DNA from: an uncultured SAR116 cluster alpha proteobacterium
GTDB lineage: Bacteria > Pseudomonadota > Alphaproteobacteria > Puniceispirillales > Marisalimonadaceae
DNA length: 64,000 bases
Assembly (NCBI GenBank): GCA_902623995.1
Contig: CACNWE010000004.1
Location: 1 to 64,000, forward strand
Direction of reading: 5' to 3'
The position numbers and the translations under genes were made by a program. Of this stretch, positions 1-7,452 are shown piece after piece. Position 1 is the first letter of the stretch; each line of letters starts with the position of its first letter. A model generated the notes under the pieces. It was given only the letters and a program-made list of their open reading frames with translations. It was not told the DNA's origin and ran no database searches.

Positions 1-712
1 TATTTAATTCATTTTTTTCAGGTTCATACTCTGCATGCCACTGAACGCCTACCGCAAATGAAGGATGATCAGGAATAGTTACTGCTTCAATAATACCATC
101 ATCTGATAAAGCTTCTATTTTTAGTTTGCTTGCAATAGTATCGATAGCCTGACCATGAAGTGAATTAACTAAACAAGAGTCTTTTTTGAGTAATTTAGAA
201 AAATATCCGTTTTTTACAAAATCAATCCTGTGTTTTAATGTAAAAATTTGTTCGACCGTTACATCGTCTCCTCTGGGCATGCGATGATCATTTTTGTCAT
301 CTAAAAGATGTACCCGATAATGTAGTGTTCCTCCATAAGCAACATTCATTTCTTGAATACCTCTACAAATTCCAAAAATTGGAATACCTAAGCTAACACA
401 TTTAGGTATCATTTCTAAAACAATCTCGTCTCTTCCAACATCAATGGGCTCATCTGGCGGAAACGGATCACCTCCGAAATGATGTGGCTCAACGTTTGCT
501 CTACCTCCTGTTAAAACTATACCATCAACTTTTTTTAAAAGTAGATCTAAGTCTTTACCTTTTATATATGGGGGTATTAAAATGGGTATTGCGTTACTAA
601 ACTTTGATACTGCATTAACATATCTTAAACCAGTTGAATGAGAGACTTGCCTACCACCAAAATTAATAATTTTATTAGTTGATATACCAATTATTGGTTT
701 GGTTGAAGACAT
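1..712 (-). CDS. Gamma-glutamyl-gamma-aminobutyrate hydrolase family protein (peptidase C26), C-terminus cut off by window edge
   Basis: Reading from the ATG at 712, 237 codons are open to the window edge, so the C-terminus is missing. The protein is a class I glutamine-amidotransferase-like hydrolase. The nucleophile elbow GICRG places Cys at about residue 116. The motif QWHAEYE (His about 226, Glu about 228) supplies the rest of the triad, and LTGGRANVEP near residue 67 is typical of the family. Relatives such as PuuD cut gamma-glutamyl-GABA to glutamate plus GABA in the cytoplasm during polyamine breakdown. The substrate here is inferred from the family only. The next gene upstream (HAD protein at 750) is on the same strand, 37 bases away, so the two may be co-transcribed. 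Confidence 0.85.
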   Translation of the reverse strand, partial: MSSTKPIIGISTNKIINFGGRQVSHSTGLRYVNAVSKFSNAIPILIPPYIKGKDLDLLLKKVDGIVLTGGRANVEPHHFGGDPFPPDEPIDVGRDEIVLEMIPKCVSLGIPIFGICRGIQEMNVAYGGTLHYRVHLLDDKNDHRMPRGDDVTVEQIFTLKHRIDFVKNGYFSKLLKKDSCLVNSLHGQAIDTIASKLKIEALSDDGIIEAVTIPDHPSFAVGVQWHAEYEPEKNELN

Positions 713-749
713 GATTTATTTGAAACTTTCTATTATTTTAAATTCTTAA

Positions 750-1475
750 TTAACAACCTAGTTGTTTTGCTAAGTCGTTTAAATCTCTTGAAACTATATC
801 CCATTTTTTATTACCTTTATAATCATTTACCTCGGCAATATCAAACAACTTATCTCTACCATATTCAAAAGGTCTATGAACATACGCAGTTTTCATACCT
901 TGAAGGCTAGCCGCTTTTAGATCATCATGGTGAGCTGCAACCATCAGACATTCTTCTGTTTTTAAATCAAGTGCACTACAGGCTTTTAAGTAAGCTTCTG
1001 GCTCAGGTTTATAATGGCCAATTACTTCTGCTCCTAAAATGACATCCCAATTAAGATTTGAAAATTTTGCCATATTAACGATTAAAGCTATATTTCCATT
1101 AGATTGCGTAGCAAGGATATATTTTTTCTTAAGAGCATTAAGACCTTCACTGCTATCTGGCCAACCAGGAAGCTTATGCCAAGCTTTTACAAGCATTTTA
1201 AATTCTTCATCTGATAGATTATGCAAATTAAATTTTGGAGCAATTTTTTTCAAATTTTCCATATGTAAGGTATCAAGTATTGTAAATGATCTTCTACCCT
1301 TTCTTATCTCCTCCATAGCTGGCTGATATTCCGCTCTCCATGCATCGGCAAAATCAAAATAATCTAATGAAATATCGTTTTTCTTTGCAACACTCTCTAC
1401 TTCTCTAGCTATACCAGTCCTCCAATCAACAACAGTCCCAAATACATCAAACAAAAGTGCTTTGACTTTTAACAT
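750..1475 (-). CDS. Haloacid dehalogenase type II-like HAD hydrolase
   Basis: The 241-residue protein opens with the HAD motif I DVFGT (nucleophile Asp about residue 10). It continues with TQSNGN (motif II) and YKPEPEAY (motif III Lys), and ends its core with VAAHHDDLKAA. This matches the L-2-haloacid dehalogenase branch of HAD enzymes, which displace halide from 2-haloacids by an aspartyl ester. Many family members have other substrates, so dehalogenation is not proven. The ATG at 1475 is preferred over the in-frame TTG at 1490 because a GGAGG ribosome site lies 5 bases before the ATG. The gene is transcribed toward the gamma-glutamyl-GABA hydrolase gene and diverges from the EamA exporter. 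Confidence 0.75.
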   Translation of the reverse strand: MLKVKALLFDVFGTVVDWRTGIAREVESVAKKNDISLDYFDFADAWRAEYQPAMEEIRKGRRSFTILDTLHMENLKKIAPKFNLHNLSDEEFKMLVKAWHKLPGWPDSSEGLNALKKKYILATQSNGNIALIVNMAKFSNLNWDVILGAEVIGHYKPEPEAYLKACSALDLKTEECLMVAAHHDDLKAASLQGMKTAYVHRPFEYGRDKLFDIAEVNDYKGNKKWDIVSRDLNDLAKQLGC

Positions 1476-1596
1476 TTTGCCTCCAATCAATTAATATGTT
1501 AAATATATCTAATAAGTATTCTTAAAACTGAAATTTAATCTACTTAAAAAATAAATAAGAACTCTTTGAATTTTAATCACAGATCTTTTCAGCCAA

Positions 1597-2511
1597 ATGA
1601 ATAAAAATAAATCAAAAGAAATAAAAACATTATCTCCTGCATTGCTAGCTGTACTCTTCATGGTTTTATCAGGCATTTTTGCAACAACTATGCATTGTTT
1701 AATAAGGTTTGCAACTGAGGATAATCATCCATTTGAAGTTGCTTTTTTTAGAACAATATTTGTTCTACTCATTTTTATTCCTGTAGTTATCAAAAATGGT
1801 ATGGCATCGCTTAAATCTAATAATGTTAAATTGCAATCATATAGAGCAGTTGTTGGCAGTATAGCTATGTTATGTATGTTCTATGGACTTAGTATAACAG
1901 AATTGGCAAAAGCAACTGCGCTTATGTTTACTGTTCCTATTTTTGCAACAATATTAGCAATTATTTTTCTCAAAGAGATTGTTGGAATAAGAAGATGGCT
2001 TGCAATGTGTGTAGGATTTATAGGAGCATTAATTGTTTTAAGACCAGATGTTGAATTAGGTTTTGGGCCATTACTAATTTTATGTGCTTCATTAATGTGG
2101 TCTTCTTCTATGTTAATGGCAAAGAAACTTACACAAACAGATACAACTGTAAGCATAACATTTTGGCAAGCAGCAGGTCTCATACCTGCAACATCCATAC
2201 TAGCCATACAAGTTTGGGTGTGGCCTACTTTTGAACAGCTAATAATGTTTTTATTTATTGCTATAGCTGGAACTTTAGTTCATTGGTTTTTAAATGAAGC
2301 TCTCAAGAGAGCTGACATTACTGCACTTCTTCCACTAGACTATTTAAGGTTAATTTGGTCAGTATCACTAGGTTTTATATTTTTTAACGAAATACCACAT
2401 GTTGGTTTATGGCTTGGGTCTGCGCTAATACTTGGGGCTTCAACATATATAGGTATAAGACAAGCAAAAAAGAAAGAACAGTTGGGTACTAATACAAATA
2501 TAAATTTATAA
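1597..2511 (+). CDS. EamA/DMT-superfamily transporter
   Basis: This 304-residue protein is hydrophobic over nearly its full length. About ten predicted membrane spans are arranged as two repeats of the EamA fold (roughly residues 14-145 and 155-290). Drug/metabolite transporters of this size are usually inner-membrane exporters of amino acids or small metabolites. Typical features are the charged loop FLKEIVGIRRW after the fourth span and the FFNEIPHVGLWLG segment near the C-terminus, equivalent to the E-x-P element common in this family. The substrate cannot be read from the sequence. It ends 2 bases before the convergent SDR gene and has no obvious Shine-Dalgarno sequence before its ATG. 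Confidence 0.85.
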   Translation: MNKNKSKEIKTLSPALLAVLFMVLSGIFATTMHCLIRFATEDNHPFEVAFFRTIFVLLIFIPVVIKNGMASLKSNNVKLQSYRAVVGSIAMLCMFYGLSITELAKATALMFTVPIFATILAIIFLKEIVGIRRWLAMCVGFIGALIVLRPDVELGFGPLLILCASLMWSSSMLMAKKLTQTDTTVSITFWQAAGLIPATSILAIQVWVWPTFEQLIMFLFIAIAGTLVHWFLNEALKRADITALLPLDYLRLIWSVSLGFIFFNEIPHVGLWLGSALILGASTYIGIRQAKKKEQLGTNTNINL

Positions 2512-2513
2512 CT

Positions 2514-3248
2514 TTAACGACCTCCAGAAACAGGTACAACTGAACCAGTGATATAGCTTGATTTGTCACCTAATAACCACATGACCGTTTTAGCAACTTC
2601 TTCTGCACTACCTATCCTTCCAAGTGGAACTGATGGCATTAATCTTTCAACCCTAGACGCATCACCTGCTTTGGCATGAATTTCAGTATCAATCAAACCT
2701 GGTGCAACAGCGTTAACTCTTATTCTAAATTTGCCAAGTTCTTTTGCCATCCCATAAGTAAGAGAATGAATAGCACCCTTTGACATTGCATAGTGAACAA
2801 ATTCTCCTCCACCACCAATATCTGCGGCAATTGAAGACATATTAACTATTGTTCCAGATTTCTGAGAAATCATAACTCTTGCTGACTCTTGAGCTACATA
2901 AAAGGCTCCTGATATATTTGTATCTACGACCATCTTCAAGTCGTCTGGACTAAGATCTTGTATTGGTGAAATTGGTCCTGTTATTCCTGCATTGTTAAAA
3001 ACACCATCAATTGTTCCAGCTTTATCTAAGAAATCATTAAACATACCTTTAACAGATTTATTATTAGCTACGTCACATTGTAATATAATTCCGTCACCAC
3101 CTGAATCTCTAACTAGTTTAAGACATTGTTCTGCCGCCTTTGAATTTTGATTATAGTTAATTCCTACAAACATTTGTGCTTTAGCGGCTTCAATTGCAGT
3201 AGCTTTTCCAATGCCTTGGCTTGCTCCTGTAATTAAAATATTTTTCAT
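2514..3248 (-). CDS. Short-chain dehydrogenase/reductase (classical SDR)
   Basis: This is a 244-residue classical SDR. The cofactor motif GASQGIG is at residues 8-14, NNAG near 85-88, the catalytic Ser about 138, and YxxxK as Tyr153/Lys157 (YAMSK). The C-terminal VAPGLIDTE and GSVVPVSGGR segments are typical of FabG-like NAD(P)(H) alcohol/ketone oxidoreductases. It should be a soluble cytoplasmic enzyme, with substrate unknown. A Shine-Dalgarno AAGGAAA precedes the start. It lies 17 bases downstream of the D-2-hydroxyacid dehydrogenase gene on the same strand, so the two redox enzymes are probably one transcript and may act on related hydroxy or oxo acids (inference). Confidence 0.85.
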   Translation of the reverse strand: MKNILITGASQGIGKATAIEAAKAQMFVGINYNQNSKAAEQCLKLVRDSGGDGIILQCDVANNKSVKGMFNDFLDKAGTIDGVFNNAGITGPISPIQDLSPDDLKMVVDTNISGAFYVAQESARVMISQKSGTIVNMSSIAADIGGGGEFVHYAMSKGAIHSLTYGMAKELGKFRIRVNAVAPGLIDTEIHAKAGDASRVERLMPSVPLGRIGSAEEVAKTVMWLLGDKSSYITGSVVPVSGGR

Positions 3249-3265
3249 TGATATTTCCTTTTTTA

Positions 3266-4285
3266 TTAGATTTTTTTAAATTTTTCTCGAAAAATTCCTA
3301 ATACTTCTGAATTCACTGGCCTTGGTGGATCCTTCCCATCAAAAATATCTAAAAGCTGTGTTGCAACAAATTCAGACATTTTATTTCGACTATCTCTTGT
3401 AATACCTGCTGTATGAGGGCTAGCTATTACATTTTCAAGTTTTAAAAGTTTATGCGTTGACGGAGGTGGCTCAAACTCCCATACATCTAACCCTGCCCCT
3501 GCTAAATGTCCTTCTATAAGTATATTATATAAATCGTCTTCGTTATGGATTGACCCTCGAGAAGTAGTAACAAAATAACTTCCTTTTTTCATTTTCTTAA
3601 ACCAATCTTTATTGATCATATTATTTGTTTCTTTATTTAAGGGTATATGAACAGAGACAACGTCACTTTCTGATAATAAAATATCTAATTCAGTTTTGCT
3701 TGCATGTTTCTTTTTAAAAGTTTCTTCAGATAAGTAAGGGTCATAAGCCAAAATATTACAATTAAATGCAACTTTACATATTTCTGCAACTCTGCCACCT
3801 GTATTTCCAAGACCTATAATTCCAACATTTTTATTTAAAAGATCCTTACCCATTAAACTCACTCTTGGCTCGTTCCAGCCTCTTCTCAGAGCGCGGTCAC
3901 ATTCACCAATTCTTTTAAATAAATTCAAAATCATGCCTACTGCGTGCTCTGCAACACCTTCAGCATTACCACCAGTCTGATTAACTACTAATACACCTGC
4001 CTGAGTACATGCATCAACATCAATAGTGTCGTAGCCCGCACCAGAAGATGAAACAACAAGTAAGTTTGGTATTTTAGTTAAAAATTGTTTATCAACTTGT
4101 AAATATTTTGGAACTTCATCTCTAGCTGCCCCTACTTGATAGGCATCAGCTTTTTGCAAAATTGACATGCACTTTTCTTCATTATCTGAACTATTGATTT
4201 TTAATATTTCAACTTTAGATTGAGAATGTAAAATATCTAAACCATTTTTGGCAGGCAAGGTATCAAGGTAAACTATTGTAGGCAT
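3266..4285 (-). CDS. D-2-hydroxyacid dehydrogenase (SerA/GhrB-type family)
   Basis: The 339-residue protein has the full D-isomer 2-hydroxyacid dehydrogenase signature. The Rossmann motif GLGNTG is at residues 158-163. The catalytic Arg is about 243 in TTSRGS, the Glu about 272 in WEFEPPP, and the His about 291 in SPHTAG. Such enzymes reduce 2-oxo acids (glyoxylate, hydroxypyruvate, phosphohydroxypyruvate and others) with NAD(P)H. It lacks the C-terminal ACT domain of long SerA proteins, so a role in serine synthesis is not indicated. The start follows a GAGGA ribosome site. A hairpin-forming dyad (4294-4316) lies in its leader. It diverges from the Rid-amidase pair. Confidence 0.85.
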   Translation of the reverse strand: MPTIVYLDTLPAKNGLDILHSQSKVEILKINSSDNEEKCMSILQKADAYQVGAARDEVPKYLQVDKQFLTKIPNLLVVSSSGAGYDTIDVDACTQAGVLVVNQTGGNAEGVAEHAVGMILNLFKRIGECDRALRRGWNEPRVSLMGKDLLNKNVGIIGLGNTGGRVAEICKVAFNCNILAYDPYLSEETFKKKHASKTELDILLSESDVVSVHIPLNKETNNMINKDWFKKMKKGSYFVTTSRGSIHNEDDLYNILIEGHLAGAGLDVWEFEPPPSTHKLLKLENVIASPHTAGITRDSRNKMSEFVATQLLDIFDGKDPPRPVNSEVLGIFREKFKKI

Positions 4286-4293
4286 ATTATCCT

Positions 4294-4316
4294 CATATCA
4301 AAAACACTCTGATATG
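4294..4316 (-). promoter_or_regulatory. Inverted repeat in the leader of the D-2-hydroxyacid dehydrogenase gene
   Basis: A 7-base arm CATATCA (4294-4300) is mirrored by TGATATG (4310-4316) with a 9-base spacer, immediately upstream of the gene's GAGGA ribosome site. It may be an operator in the divergent promoter region or a leader hairpin. No regulator gene is adjacent, so the role is unassigned. Confidence 0.35.
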
Positions 4317-4432
4317 ATATTCATTTTCTAAATTCATGCAAAGTAATTGAAACTATTTTTTAAAGTATATTTTTCAAGATACTATTATAGGATAATAATA
4401 TATCGAATTAATTAATACTTATGAGGATTAAA

Positions 4433-4816
4433 ATGATTAATAGAATATTAATACCAGATATACTTCAACCTGTAAGTCACTATTGTCATGTTGTTGAGGC
4501 AAATGGTGTAGTTTGGGTTTCAGGATTAGTCGGAATGAATTTTGACGGTACAATTCCAGAAAGCACAAAAGATCAGTTTGATATTGCCATGAGAGATCTA
4601 AATACTTGTCTTGTTGCGGCTGGTAGCTCTTCAAATGATGTTGTGAAAGTGAGAGTTTTTTTAACTAACATTAACGATAGATCTATCATTAATCCAAAAA
4701 GAATTAAATATTTTGGAGAACATAAGCCTGCATCAACTTTATTAGAAGTATCTGCTCTCGTAGACCCTAGAATGAAAGTTGAAATTGAAGCTGAAGCAAT
4801 TGTAACAAAATTATAA
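4433..4816 (+). CDS. Rid (YjgF/YER057c/UK114) family protein lacking the RidA arginine
   Basis: This 127-residue protein spans the whole Rid fold, with SGLVGMN near residue 30 and a C-terminal KVEIEAEAI strand. Canonical RidA deaminates reactive 2-imino acids and needs an Arg in the P-A-R-S motif. Here the aligned segment reads KPASTLLEVSAL, so Ser replaces that Arg. This places it outside the RidA imine-deaminase group, among Rid subfamilies of less certain function. The ATG at 4433 is chosen over 4421 because GAGGA at 4423-4427 serves as its ribosome site and overlaps the upstream ATG. The amidase gene follows 17 bases later, suggesting joint action on an amide or ureido compound (inference). 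Confidence 0.85.
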   Translation: MINRILIPDILQPVSHYCHVVEANGVVWVSGLVGMNFDGTIPESTKDQFDIAMRDLNTCLVAAGSSSNDVVKVRVFLTNINDRSIINPKRIKYFGEHKPASTLLEVSALVDPRMKVEIEAEAIVTKL

Positions 4817-4833
4817 TAAGAAAGAGAGTTTAG

Positions 4834-6150
4834 ATGGACTTAATTAAACTAAGCGCTAATGAAGCATTAAAAATGATGGAAGAAGATAGTCTTTCATCTG
4901 AAGAGTATGTAGAAGCATTTTTAAAACAAATAGAATTACGAGAAGATGACGTTGGTGCTTGGATTTTTTTAGATCCTAAACTTGCTTTAGAGCAAGCAAG
5001 AGAAGCAGATAAAAGACGGAAAGATAAAAGCGCAGGTAAATTAAACGGCCTCCCAATTGGTATTAAAGACATTATTGATACAAAAGATATGCCTACAGAA
5101 AATGGATCTCACTTATGCAAAAACAGAAAACCATCTACAGACGCTCATTTAGTTAGATTGCTGAGAGATGAGGGTGCTGTTATTATGGGTAAATGTGTTA
5201 CAACTGAGTTTGCATTGTCAGGTCCTGGTAAAACAAAAAACCCAAAAGATTTAGAATGCACCCCAGGTGGCTCTTCGTCGGGTTCTGCTGCTGCCGTGTC
5301 AGACTATATGGTACCGTTAGCAATTGGATCACAAACAGGAGGTTCTGTGTTAAGACCCGCATCATTTACAGGTATATTAGGATTTAAACCAACATTTGGA
5401 ACTATATCTAGATCTGGAATGTCACCAATTTCTCAAAGATTAGACCACCCTGGTATTTATGCAAATTGTGTTGAAGACATAGACTTAGTTGCCTCAGTAA
5501 TTTTATCATATGACAGTAATGATTTAGATATGATTCAAAATTACCAATATAAAAGGACTGTGAGTTTAAATAAGCCAATTAAATTTGGATTTGTTAGAGG
5601 GCCTGTTTGGACTTTTGGTGATGAGGATATGAAACAAGGAATTGAAGAGTTTGTAAAAAATGTACAACTTGATATTGAAGAGTTAGACCTTGGAAAAGAT
5701 TTTGATGATGCAGCTAAAGCACACGAAATTATAATGAACGGATCTATTGCTAATTCTCTAATGAATTATTACCAAACTGATAAATATAATCTTCACCCCT
5801 TTACTGTAAAAAGAATCGAAGCAGGAATACCAGTATCAGCGAGTGACTACGTATCAGCAATAGAACAAGCAAAAAAAATGGAACAAATTTTAAAACAATT
5901 TTTTAAAAAATATGATGCCATTATAACTCCTGCAGCACCAGGACAAGCTCCTCGTGATCTAATGAATACTGGGAATGCAATTTTTAACGGATATTGGACT
6001 ATGATGGGAGTTCCAGCAATCAGCCTTCCTTTTTTAAAGGGTAAAGATGATTTACCAATTGGCATTCAATTTATTGCAAATTGGAGTGAGGATTTAAAAT
6101 TATTGGAAATATGTAAGTATATTTTAAAAAAAGAAAAGCTTGCTAACTAG
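4834..6150 (+). CDS. Amidase-signature family amidase
   Basis: The 438-residue protein carries the Ser-cisSer-Lys triad of the amidase-signature family. Lys is about 78 (GIKDII), the cis-Ser about 147 (GGSSSGSA), and the nucleophile Ser about 171 (QTGGSVLRPA). These enzymes hydrolyse carbon-nitrogen bonds in amides, ureido compounds or related substrates. It is not GatA by context, since no gatB or gatC is nearby, and the real substrate is unknown. It probably forms an operon with the upstream Rid gene. Its last codons also carry the terminator of the convergent TRAP binding-protein gene (6137-6165). It is one of three amidase-signature genes in this window. Confidence 0.85.
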   Translation: MDLIKLSANEALKMMEEDSLSSEEYVEAFLKQIELREDDVGAWIFLDPKLALEQAREADKRRKDKSAGKLNGLPIGIKDIIDTKDMPTENGSHLCKNRKPSTDAHLVRLLRDEGAVIMGKCVTTEFALSGPGKTKNPKDLECTPGGSSSGSAAAVSDYMVPLAIGSQTGGSVLRPASFTGILGFKPTFGTISRSGMSPISQRLDHPGIYANCVEDIDLVASVILSYDSNDLDMIQNYQYKRTVSLNKPIKFGFVRGPVWTFGDEDMKQGIEEFVKNVQLDIEELDLGKDFDDAAKAHEIIMNGSIANSLMNYYQTDKYNLHPFTVKRIEAGIPVSASDYVSAIEQAKKMEQILKQFFKKYDAIITPAAPGQAPRDLMNTGNAIFNGYWTMMGVPAISLPFLKGKDDLPIGIQFIANWSEDLKLLEICKYILKKEKLAN

Positions 6151-6165
6151 AGAAGTCAGCAAGCT
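6137..6165 (-). terminator. Rho-independent terminator for the minus-strand TRAP binding-protein gene
   Basis: On the minus strand a 12-bp stem (AGCTTGCTGACT pairing AGTTAGCAAGCT, one G-U pair) with a 5-base loop is followed by TTTTCTTTTTTT. It lies 15 bases beyond the stop at 6181. Part of it lies inside the last codons of the convergent amidase gene, so both functions share the DNA. Confidence 0.8.
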
Positions 6166-6180
6166 AAATTATTTATATAT

Positions 6181-7197
6181 TTAAAGTAAACCTATTTTCT
6201 TCATGTAAGAAAGATTTGACTCTAAAGCCTCTTTTGCGAGTGGGCTTTTTGATGCAGCAGAATTCCACGCCTCAACAGCTATTTGTCTGAACTTTGCTCT
6301 CTCACTAACTGGCCAGTCAATGATTGTTAAGTCACCGGCTGCCTTATCTTTTGCAACTTGAGCTCTACCGTCAAGGCCAGCATCTCTGAGCTTAGCTGTC
6401 CAAGTCATGTAGGTCCAAACTGTTAGGGCAGTTTGATGTTGTTTACTCAACTTGTTAAAAACTTTCTTGTTAATGATAGTTTGTAAGTTCGCCATTGAGT
6501 GAATACCAGGGTAAAGTGGGTACTTTGCAATCTTATGGAAACCACTAGCATGATTGTTAATATAAACAGAAGCATCAGCGGCATCAACAATACCCTTTTC
6601 TAGAGAAGTATAAACCTCAGAGAAAGGAATTGAAGACGGTGAAGCACCTGCTCTTCTGAAAACATCAGCGGCTAAACCTTCAGGTGATCTAATCTTAACA
6701 CCTTTAAGATCAGCTACGCCATTAATTGGAACCTTTGAAACAAGAGCTTCTTTTCCGTAAGGACCACAACCTAGAACAAGAATTTTACCTGGTAAAACGC
6801 TATCATATATTTTTTGAAGCATTTCTTTTCCACCACCGTGCATACAATATTCTTGATATTGTTTCGGTGTATCGTAACCTGCAATCAAATCCCCCATAAT
6901 TGCAAAAGCTGGATCTCTTCCTGCAAAGTATGCAATAGCATTGAAATCGCCGTCTAGGATACCGTTTGCAACCGCATCAATTGTTTCTCTGTGAGGTACA
7001 ACAGACTTTGTTGGTAATCCTTCAATTTGTAATTTGCCATCAGTAAGATCTGATAATATTTTTGCCTTTTCACCCATATAAGTATGAGCCCAGTCACCGG
7101 CTTTAGAACTCATTTGAAACTTAAGCTTCTTCGCACTAGCAGCGCCTGTAAAGGTAAGGCCAGCTACGATTAAAGCACTTATTAAATATTTTTTCAC
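6181..7197 (-). CDS. TRAP transporter substrate-binding protein DctP family
   Basis: The 338-residue periplasmic protein has a classic signal peptide: two Lys, a hydrophobic stretch, then GAASA at about residues 18-22. The mature part follows the DctP fold, with the conserved central stretch LKGVKIRSPEG and the SLEKGIVDAAD motif around the ligand-binding region. It captures an organic acid or similar solute for the TRAP permease. The GTG at 7197 is preferred over the ATG at 7233 because GGAGG stands 5 bases before it and the signal peptide then starts properly. A 40-codon membrane ORF precedes it on the same strand, and the fused DctQM permease gene diverges from this pair at 7453. A terminator follows at 6165-6137. 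Confidence 0.9.
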   Translation of the reverse strand: MKKYLISALIVAGLTFTGAASAKKLKFQMSSKAGDWAHTYMGEKAKILSDLTDGKLQIEGLPTKSVVPHRETIDAVANGILDGDFNAIAYFAGRDPAFAIMGDLIAGYDTPKQYQEYCMHGGGKEMLQKIYDSVLPGKILVLGCGPYGKEALVSKVPINGVADLKGVKIRSPEGLAADVFRRAGASPSSIPFSEVYTSLEKGIVDAADASVYINNHASGFHKIAKYPLYPGIHSMANLQTIINKKVFNKLSKQHQTALTVWTYMTWTAKLRDAGLDGRAQVAKDKAAGDLTIIDWPVSERAKFRQIAVEAWNSAASKSPLAKEALESNLSYMKKIGLL

Positions 7198-7219
7198 TAT
7201 ATTCCTCCTTTTGTGAAAA

Positions 7220-7342
7220 TTAGCTGAAACCATCAGCTATATAAAACATCATCCATGTAATTAAAACCGCGAAAGCAAATCCAGCAATCCACGCCCAGGG
7301 ACCGTAAGTATCTACATGATCGCTTCTAACAGGTTTAGCCAA
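7220..7342 (-). CDS. Small single-span membrane protein upstream of the TRAP binding protein (unrecognised)
   Basis: A 40-codon ORF begins with TTG at 7342, preceded by a strong GGAGG at 7348-7352 with a 5-base spacer. An in-frame ATG at 7366 would add 8 residues but lacks such a site. The product has a short polar N-terminus (AKPVRSDHVDTYGP) followed by one hydrophobic span of about 21 residues (WAWIAGFAFA...MMFYIA) and ends DGFS. It ends 22 bases before the GTG of the dctP gene, so the two are probably co-translated from one mRNA. I do not recognise the family. A TRAP-associated accessory peptide is a guess from position only. Confidence 0.6.
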   Translation of the reverse strand: MAKPVRSDHVDTYGPWAWIAGFAFAVLITWMMFYIADGFS

Positions 7343-7452
7343 AATTTCCTCCTTGGTTCTTGACATACTAAAATTAATGTCTCTAATAGATACTATTATA
7401 GTTCTTAATTCTAAGACAATTGCAAGTTAAAAATTCGTATGGGGGAAATTTA

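Noticed and set aside
1039-1326. Open frame of 95 codons on the plus strand opposite the HAD gene
   Set aside because: It is antisense to a well-supported conserved gene, has no ribosome site, and its composition looks like a shadow frame.
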